From Methanosphaera sp. rholeuAM74 (lineage in GTDB: Archaea > Methanobacteriota > Methanobacteria > Methanobacteriales > Methanobacteriaceae), in contig MUZZ01000108.1 in assembly GCA_003266075.1 (NCBI GenBank), positions 1 to 7,566 of the forward strand: DNA of 7,566 nucleotides. Reading direction: 5' to 3'. Position 1 is the first letter of the stretch. Every line of letters begins with the position of its first letter. The position numbers were made by a program, and so were the translations under genes. Of the stretch, positions 5,918-7,566 are shown piece by piece. Below the pieces are notes generated by a model, which ran no database searches, had not been told where the DNA came from, and saw only the letters and a list, made by a program, of their open reading frames with translations.

Positions 5918-5952
5918 AATGAATTCATTACATAATACAAGTTATGTATTAT
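5918..5952. repeat. Palindrome plus hairpin after the 296-aa gene
   Basis: AATGAATTCATT (5918-5929) is a perfect 12-bp palindrome. Two bases later ATAATACA (5932-5939) pairs perfectly with TGTATTAT (5945-5952) around a 5-nt loop. The pair lies 28-62 nt past the stop of the 296-aa gene and could help end its transcript, or serve as an operator. The rest of 5824-5979 holds no supported gene. Confidence 0.45.
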
Positions 5953-5979
5953 ATCACACCATTTATCTTAGTCAATATA

Positions 5980-6870
5980 TTAGAATTGTTTTTTTCTTTT
6001 ATCAAGATTCACGAGGAATTTCTTGTTTTCATCATACCAGTCTCGGAGTATTTTACGATTTTCTGTTTTATCGTTGTATATGTTGAGTTTCTCGTATAAT
6101 TGTATGTAGGCTTGGTTTTCATCATTGTTTCTTGTGGCTGCTTTTTTAAGATCGTCTTGCATGAATAGGTATTCTATATCACTTAGTAATTCTGTGGTAT
6201 GTATCCCTATACTTTGTACCCATCCCATCTGTTTATCATAGAAGTAGATGTCACGTTCAAGGGAGTCCGGTGATTCCACCATCATAATCTGATTAATGTC
6301 ATTTTCACTGAAATCTATCCGTGTATTCTTGATTTGTACTTCTAGTCCACATGGTGGTGAAATATAATATGAAGTCCAAACTGTTTCTGGTTCATTATCA
6401 CTAGTTATGATTGATTCTACAAAGTGTTTCTTGAGTTCAGTATGTTTAATTCGAACATCCCCATAATATGTTTCTTTTTTGGGTGGATGCTCTTCTAAAA
6501 AATTATTCCACCATAACAATAACTCTTGCTTGGTCTGCCTATCTTGTACTATGACCTCTGAGAGTTCGTATATGTTTTTAGGTTTACTCTTTACTCGTCT
6601 GTCTTGTAGTTCTCTTGGGTCTATCATGGATTGTATTTTCTTAATTATTTTCTCTGAATCATAGATGTTTTCTCCTATTTTTGTGTTGATTCCTATGATG
6701 TCATCATGTTTATCTAGGAATATCCCCACACTCTCCAAACTCCCACTTTCAGAGTTTTTAATCAACGGTACTTCCAGGTATTCCTCTGCATCTTCATGTT
6801 TAAGCATAAGTATTCCAAATTGTTTTCCTCGCATTATTAGTGTTTCAAAATTATCAGTATCTAGAAACAT
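5980..6870 (-). CDS. Hypothetical protein, 296 aa
   Basis: This is the longest intact ORF in the window. ATG 6870 is preceded by GAGGGGGGAGTAAATTA, a strong ribosome binding site. The protein is soluble, without signal peptide or membrane helix. The first half has a mixed alpha/beta pattern (FGILMLKHEDAEEYLEVPLI, VGIFLDKHDDIIGIN, then a charged helical stretch with IQSMIDPRELQDRR). A central segment has ELLLWWNNFLEEHPPKKETY, followed by strands (ETVWTSYYISPPCGLEVQI) and a run with MGWVQSIGIHTTELLSDIEY. The last 60 residues are helical and highly charged, ending LVNLDKRKKQF. I found no catalytic motif I trust and do not recognise the family. A 20-codon ORF abuts its start, and the decayed DUF1523 copy lies just upstream. 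Confidence 0.75.
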   Translation of the reverse strand: MFLDTDNFETLIMRGKQFGILMLKHEDAEEYLEVPLIKNSESGSLESVGIFLDKHDDIIGINTKIGENIYDSEKIIKKIQSMIDPRELQDRRVKSKPKNIYELSEVIVQDRQTKQELLLWWNNFLEEHPPKKETYYGDVRIKHTELKKHFVESIITSDNEPETVWTSYYISPPCGLEVQIKNTRIDFSENDINQIMMVESPDSLERDIYFYDKQMGWVQSIGIHTTELLSDIEYLFMQDDLKKAATRNNDENQAYIQLYEKLNIYNDKTENRKILRDWYDENKKFLVNLDKRKKQF

Positions 6871-6933
6871 TTAATTTACTCCCCCCTCACCAAACTTTTT
6901 TTTAATCATTCTTTGATATCTTTTTAGCATCAT
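6871..6933 (-). CDS. 20-aa ORF abutting the 296-aa gene
   Basis: From ATG 6933 the frame reads MMLKRYQRMIKKKFGEGGVN and stops at TAA, and the next codon, in the same frame, is the ATG of the 296-aa gene. GAGGG lies about 5 nt before its ATG. Its last codons contain the ribosome binding site of the next gene, so translating it could open or load that site. It may be a leader peptide, a decayed N-terminal extension of the next gene, or chance. The TATA-like box for this unit was not identified. Confidence 0.3.
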   Translation of the reverse strand: MMLKRYQRMIKKKFGEGGVN

Positions 6934-6934
6934 A

Positions 6935-7067
6935 TTATCCCTCATCTAATTCATTATAATAACCACGATTTCATTTATGTGTTCCGAATTATTTGTTGAA
7001 GTCATTTGGTTGTGTGTTATTCTCATTTGTCACTTCTTCAACCGCTTAATATATTCGGGAATTCATC
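6935..7067 (-). pseudogene. Decayed second copy of the DUF1523-like gene 3' end
   Basis: This stretch is closely similar in DNA to the 3' end of the intact-looking copy (3794-3922); for example TTGTTGAAGTCATTTGGTTG is identical on the plus strand in both. Translated, it gives DEFPNILS, a one-base insertion (AGCGGTTGAAGAA against AGCGTTGAAGAA), then VEEVTNENNTQPNDFNK, TAA in place of TAC, FGTHK, TGA in place of GGA, and NRGYYNELDEG with TAA 6935-6937. Similarity stops near 7067, where the folded end of the IscB element begins a few bases later. The parent gene seems to have been cut by that element. The rest of the gene is not in this window. Confidence 0.75.
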
Positions 7068-7075
7068 TTTTTTAC

Positions 7076-7117
7076 GGCGAGGATACTATGTCCTCTTTAG
7101 GTCATAGACCAATCGCC
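7076..7117. repeat. Multi-stem fold at the 3' end of the IscB element
   Basis: On the plus strand GAGGA (7079-7083) pairs with TCCTC (7091-7095), GGTC (7100-7103) with GACC (7107-7110), and GGCGA (7076-7080) with TCGCC (7113-7117), so that an outer stem can enclose two hairpins (two bases are shared between stems). It lies 37-78 nt past the iscB stop and directly beside the point where the DUF1523 copy resumes. IS200/IS605-type elements have such a hairpin at the right end, bound by the transposase, so I take this as the likely element end. The intervening 7118-7153 holds no gene. Confidence 0.5.
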
Positions 7118-7153
7118 TTCCCCCAGTCCTTTATCCGACCTTTATGGGTTCCA

Positions 7154-7566
7154 TTATTTTAACTTCTTGCTGCTGACTCCTTGTGTGACTGTTGTGCCGT
7201 CAACGAGTTTTAATTGAAAATATCCGCTGCTGCGTTTGCCTGTTATGAAACAGGTTTTGTTATAGTTTTATGTCTTTTTGAAGACATACTTGACAAGTGT
7301 AATTGTCACTTATATAAACTCCTTGTTTAATATTATAAAAACCGTTATCCTCACCATTCTGCTAATCTGCACCATGTATGTCTGGATTTTTTAGTTTATG
7401 TGGATTAAATTCACCTCCTTCAACATTCAATCCTTTATATGGTAAAATAATATAAACTTCATTGATAATTGCCAAGTGACTGTCTATATTATGTTGGATG
7501 CTTGGAGCTAATTTACCCCTTTTCAGAACTGTTATTGAATCTTGGCTCACGGTATCTTGTCTTCCT
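7154..7566 (-). pseudogene. iscB: IscB remnant: RuvC-II, start of HNH, C-terminal domain
   Basis: The frame enters from the right edge of the window, so the true 5' end is unseen. It reads KRGKLAPSIQHNIDSHLAII, NEVYIILPYKGLNVEGGEFN and PHKLKNPDIHGAD, the RuvC-II segment of IscB with Glu kept in NVEGGEF, then TAG (7362-7364). The same frame goes on with QNGEDNGFYNIKQGVYISDN and YTCQVCLQKD, the linker and first CxxC pair of the HNH domain, up to TAA at 7260-7262. In the next frame NKTCFITGKRSSGYFQLKLV, DGTTVTQGVSSKKLK and TAA (7154-7156) match the C-terminal domain of the family. The HNH histidines and all of RuvC-III are deleted between these parts. The family call is strong; the gene is dead. 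It is a different copy from 5094-5300, since the N-terminal piece there lies downstream of this one on the same strand. Confidence 0.85.

Noticed and set aside
6479..6874. Two plus-strand ORFs rich in Ser and Cys
   Set aside because: They are antisense shadows of the intact 296-aa gene.
6977..7162. Plus-strand ORF of 61 codons
   Set aside because: It is antisense to the decayed DUF1523 copy and spans the folded element end and the start of the iscB tail, so it crosses three unrelated segments.
7154..7267. Adhesin-like repeat domain
   Set aside because: The GYFQLKLVDGTTV segment first looked like a methanogen adhesin repeat, but together with FITGKRSSG and SSKKLK and the upstream RuvC-II/HNH pieces it fits the IscB C-terminus much better.
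1..7566. CRISPR array or tRNA genes
   Set aside because: No regularly spaced repeats were seen, and no cloverleaf with GTTCRA-type T-loop sequence was noticed; this was a reading by eye.

Overview
The window looks archaeal, most likely from a low-GC methanogen of the Methanobacteriales (Methanosphaera or Methanobrevibacter type). The basis is very AT-rich DNA, GGAGG-type ribosome binding sites, and AT-rich boxes resembling archaeal TATA elements about 40-80 nt upstream of several starts. The lineage is an inference. Almost every gene lies on the minus strand, so the locus is best read from right to left.

Much of the window is decaying accessory DNA. From high to low coordinates it holds: a broken iscB gene entering from the right edge (7154-7566) with a folded 3' end (7076-7117); directly beside it a decayed second copy of the 3' end of a DUF1523-like gene (6935-7067); a 20-codon ORF abutting an intact unrecognised 296-aa gene (5980-6870); a compositionally distinct, hairpin-rich stretch (5304-5757) that I read as an omegaRNA/HEARO-type guide RNA region, followed by a second, N-terminal iscB remnant (5094-5300); a decayed membrane-protein tail overlapping an intact 131-aa gene (4485-4880); a DUF1523-like membrane protein split by a frameshift (3794-4404); two very small ORFs, one with an 8-bp tandem duplication (3349-3595); an intact 129-aa helical protein (2706-3095); a remnant of a bro-N 5' end (2614-2679); a 56-aa membrane protein (2381-2551); a rhuM-family gene with one in-frame TGA (1340-2377); and a Bro-N antirepressor-type gene with a premature TAA and a replaced C-terminus (363-1112). 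The left 300 bases are A-rich and carry only one hairpin flanked by a direct repeat.

Together this is a phage- or plasmid-type accessory island (Bro-N and RhuM families) invaded at least twice by IscB/omegaRNA elements. At least three repeated families sit inside it (iscB, DUF1523, bro-N), each with one copy more decayed or truncated than the other. The many nonsense codons and single-base frameshifts are either real decay or sequencing errors; the nonsense codons, the 8-bp duplication and the truncated duplicate copies favour real decay. No intact new defence or mobile system was found. The strongest item is the pair of IscB remnants with the candidate guide RNA.
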